Positions 62,854-64,000 of a stretch of 64,000 nucleotides of DNA are shown piece by piece. The stretch's first letter is position 1. Every line of letters starts with the position of its first letter. The DNA lies in NCBI GenBank assembly GCA_019119815.1, contig DWWH01000070.1, positions 1 through 64,000 of the forward strand, given 5' to 3'. This DNA comes from Candidatus Eisenbergiella intestinipullorum. GTDB lineage: Bacteria > Bacillota > Clostridia > Lachnospirales > Lachnospiraceae. The notes beneath the pieces were generated by a model. The model made no database searches. It was given only the letters and a program-made list of their open reading frames with translations, and had not been told where the DNA came from. The translations under genes and the position numbers were made by a program.

Positions 62854-63414
62854 ATGAGAGTGATCGCAGGAGAGGCGAGAAGCCTGCCGCTAAAGTGCCC
62901 GGAGGGGCTGGATACGAGACCGACCACGGACCGGATCAAGGAAACCCTGTTTAATATTCTGCAGCCCTGGATCCCGGGCAGCATCTTTATAGATCTGTGC
63001 AGCGGAAGCGGGGCCATCGGGATCGAGGCCATCAGCCGCGGCGCGAAGCGGGCCTATTTTGTGGAGAACGCGGCGAAGGCGGCAAAGTGCATTCAGGAGA
63101 ATCTGCACTTTACGAAATTTACGGATCGGGCCGTGCTGCTGAAGAGCGACGTGGTATCGGCGCTTTCCGGCATCCATGAAAAGGAGGCGGACGTGATCTT
63201 CATGGATGCGCCTTATGCTGCCGGGCTGGAGGAGCCGGTGCTCGAGACGCTCTTTCGGATGCCCTATGTGACGGAGGAGACACTGATCGTTTTTGAGGCT
63301 CAGAGAGACAGAGATTTTTCCTTTGCCGAAGAAATGGGCTTTGAAGTGACAAGGGAAAAGATATACAAGACAAATAAGCATGTATTTATGAAAAAGAGGG
63401 AGGAGATGCGCTGA
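62854..63414 (+). CDS. rsmD: 16S rRNA (guanine966-N2)-methyltransferase RsmD
   Basis: 186 residues: [18 protein letters not shown], then [17 protein letters not shown] and the SAM-binding loop [12 protein letters not shown]. The catalytic motif, usually DPPY/NPPF, reads MDAPY (about residues 121-125). It methylates G966 in 16S rRNA. Start 62854 follows AAGGAGGTAAGA. coaD comes 37 bp later, the conserved rsmD-coaD order. Confidence 0.94.
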   Translation: MRVIAGEARSLPLKCPEGLDTRPTTDRIKETLFNILQPWIPGSIFIDLCSGSGAIGIEAISRGAKRAYFVENAAKAAKCIQENLHFTKFTDRAVLLKSDVVSALSGIHEKEADVIFMDAPYAAGLEEPVLETLFRMPYVTEETLIVFEAQRDRDFSFAEEMGFEVTREKIYKTNKHVFMKKREEMR

Positions 63415-63451
63415 CGGCGGGGAGCTTCGGCGCAGAAAAGCAGAGAACATT

Positions 63452-63946
63452 ATGAAAGCAGCAGTTTACCCGGGAAGCTTCGATCCGGTGACGTTCGGCC
63501 ATCTGGACATCATCCGCAGGGCGGCGTCGATTTTTGATGAATTAACGGTCAGCGTGCTGAACAATACGCAGAAGACTCCGTTGTTTTCTGTGGAGGAACG
63601 TGTTAAAATACTGGAGGAAGCGACGAAGGACCTTCCCAATGTGAAGATTGATTCCTTTTCGGGACTCCTGATCGACTATGCCAGGGAAAAGAACGTGCAT
63701 GTGGCGATCCGGGGGCTTCGCGCCATTACCGATTTTGAATATGAGCTGCAGACCGCACAGACGAACAGCATGCTGTCAAAGGGCGAGCTGGACACCATGT
63801 TTCTGACCACCCGGCTGGAGTATGCATACTTAAGCTCTTCCAGCGTGAAGGAGATCGCGCAGTTTCACGGAGATGTATCCCAGTGTGTGCCGGATTTTGT
63901 GGCAGAGCTTCTGAAGGAAAAATTTGGGCATGGAGGAAAAAGATGA
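63452..63946 (+). CDS. coaD: Phosphopantetheine adenylyltransferase
   Basis: 164 residues with [16 protein letters not shown] (the HxGH motif reads TFGH), [16 protein letters not shown] and [11 protein letters not shown]. It makes dephospho-CoA from phosphopantetheine and ATP, ahead of coenzyme A. Its stop overlaps the next gene by 4 bp (ATGA), and its 3' end carries GGGCATGGAGGAAAAA, the ribosome binding site of that gene. Confidence 0.97.
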   Translation: MKAAVYPGSFDPVTFGHLDIIRRAASIFDELTVSVLNNTQKTPLFSVEERVKILEEATKDLPNVKIDSFSGLLIDYAREKNVHVAIRGLRAITDFEYELQTAQTNSMLSKGELDTMFLTTRLEYAYLSSSSVKEIAQFHGDVSQCVPDFVAELLKEKFGHGGKR

Positions 63947-64000
63947 GCAGCAGAATCGAACAGTTGATTGATGAAATCGAAGAATATATTGACAGTTGTA
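63943..64000 (+). CDS. Start of a coiled-coil ATPase-like protein (truncated by window end)
   Basis: The first 19 codons ([19 protein letters not shown]) are visible. The same start is seen in small coiled-coil proteins encoded after coaD in Lachnospiraceae; the rest lies outside the window. Confidence covers the existence of the gene, not its function. Confidence 0.6.
   Translation, partial: MSSRIEQLIDEIEEYIDSC

Noticed and set aside
1..64000. CRISPR array, tRNA or rRNA genes
   Set aside because: No regularly spaced direct repeats with unique spacers, and no cloverleaf or rRNA-like stretch was noticed by eye; a covariance scan was not possible.

Overview
The window looks like a chromosomal segment of a moderately GC-rich Clostridia member, most likely a Lachnospiraceae-type gut anaerobe. 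The gene order (ylxM-ffh-rpsP-khpA-rimM-trmD-rplS-lepB-rbgA; asp23-fakA-recG) is typical of Firmicutes, Shine-Dalgarno sites are strong GGAGG types, L28 has four cysteines, and there is a GerW-type sporulation protein and a CTC-type L25. This assignment comes from gene content only. No tRNA, rRNA or CRISPR array was seen.

Layout. 1-3.6 kb: a junction with paired direct repeats, then a 5'-truncated condensation-domain protein, a carrier protein and an AMP-forming acyl ligase, resembling what is left of a small carrier-protein pathway. 3.7-6.05 kb: L25 on the minus strand and a solitary tyrosine integrase. 6.1-15.7 kb: SRP, ribosome maturation, tRNA modification and signal peptidase operons, including a TrmD fused to an acetyltransferase module. 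15.8-21.2 kb: a serine hydrolase and a two-component system. 21.3-34.8 kb: PRPP synthetase, a PDZ/radical-SAM protein, Der, PlsY, GpsA, a GH3 glycosidase, a TauE/SafE transporter, MetF, AroA and a PurF-like protein that has lost its glutaminase residues. 35-43.5 kb: M18 aminopeptidase, QueA, a DegV protein, an uncharacterised membrane/TPR pair, NusG_II/Gx and RuvAB. 43.5-52.3 kb: ZapA, a U32 peptidase-family protein, an FtsW/RodA and class B PBP pair, Nudix, DUF2953 and a GerW-like protein. 52.4-58.1 kb: L28, Asp23, FakA, RecG and a DegV (FakB-like) protein. 58.3-64 kb: a type IIA topoisomerase pair, RsmD, CoaD and the start of a coiled-coil gene.

Links between genes. PlsY and GpsA supply the first steps of phosphatidate synthesis. 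FakA (an acyl kinase) and two DegV/FakB-like carriers could feed acyl-phosphate to PlsY. The FtsW/RodA and PBP genes overlap by 4 bp and form a peptidoglycan polymerase pair. Ffh, two signal peptidases, RbgA, RimM and ribosomal proteins form a growth-related block.

Most unusual signals: (1) a dispersed intergenic repeat carrying three consecutive hairpins and ending in an extended Shine-Dalgarno block, in two full copies (1.8 and 26.3 kb), with the terminal block alone before several other genes; (2) the TrmD-GNAT fusion; (3) the glutaminase-dead PurF paralogue; (4) an acidic Trp-periodic tail on the FtsW/RodA protein; (5) a structured leader before prs; (6) two 23-codon ORFs with good ribosome binding sites.
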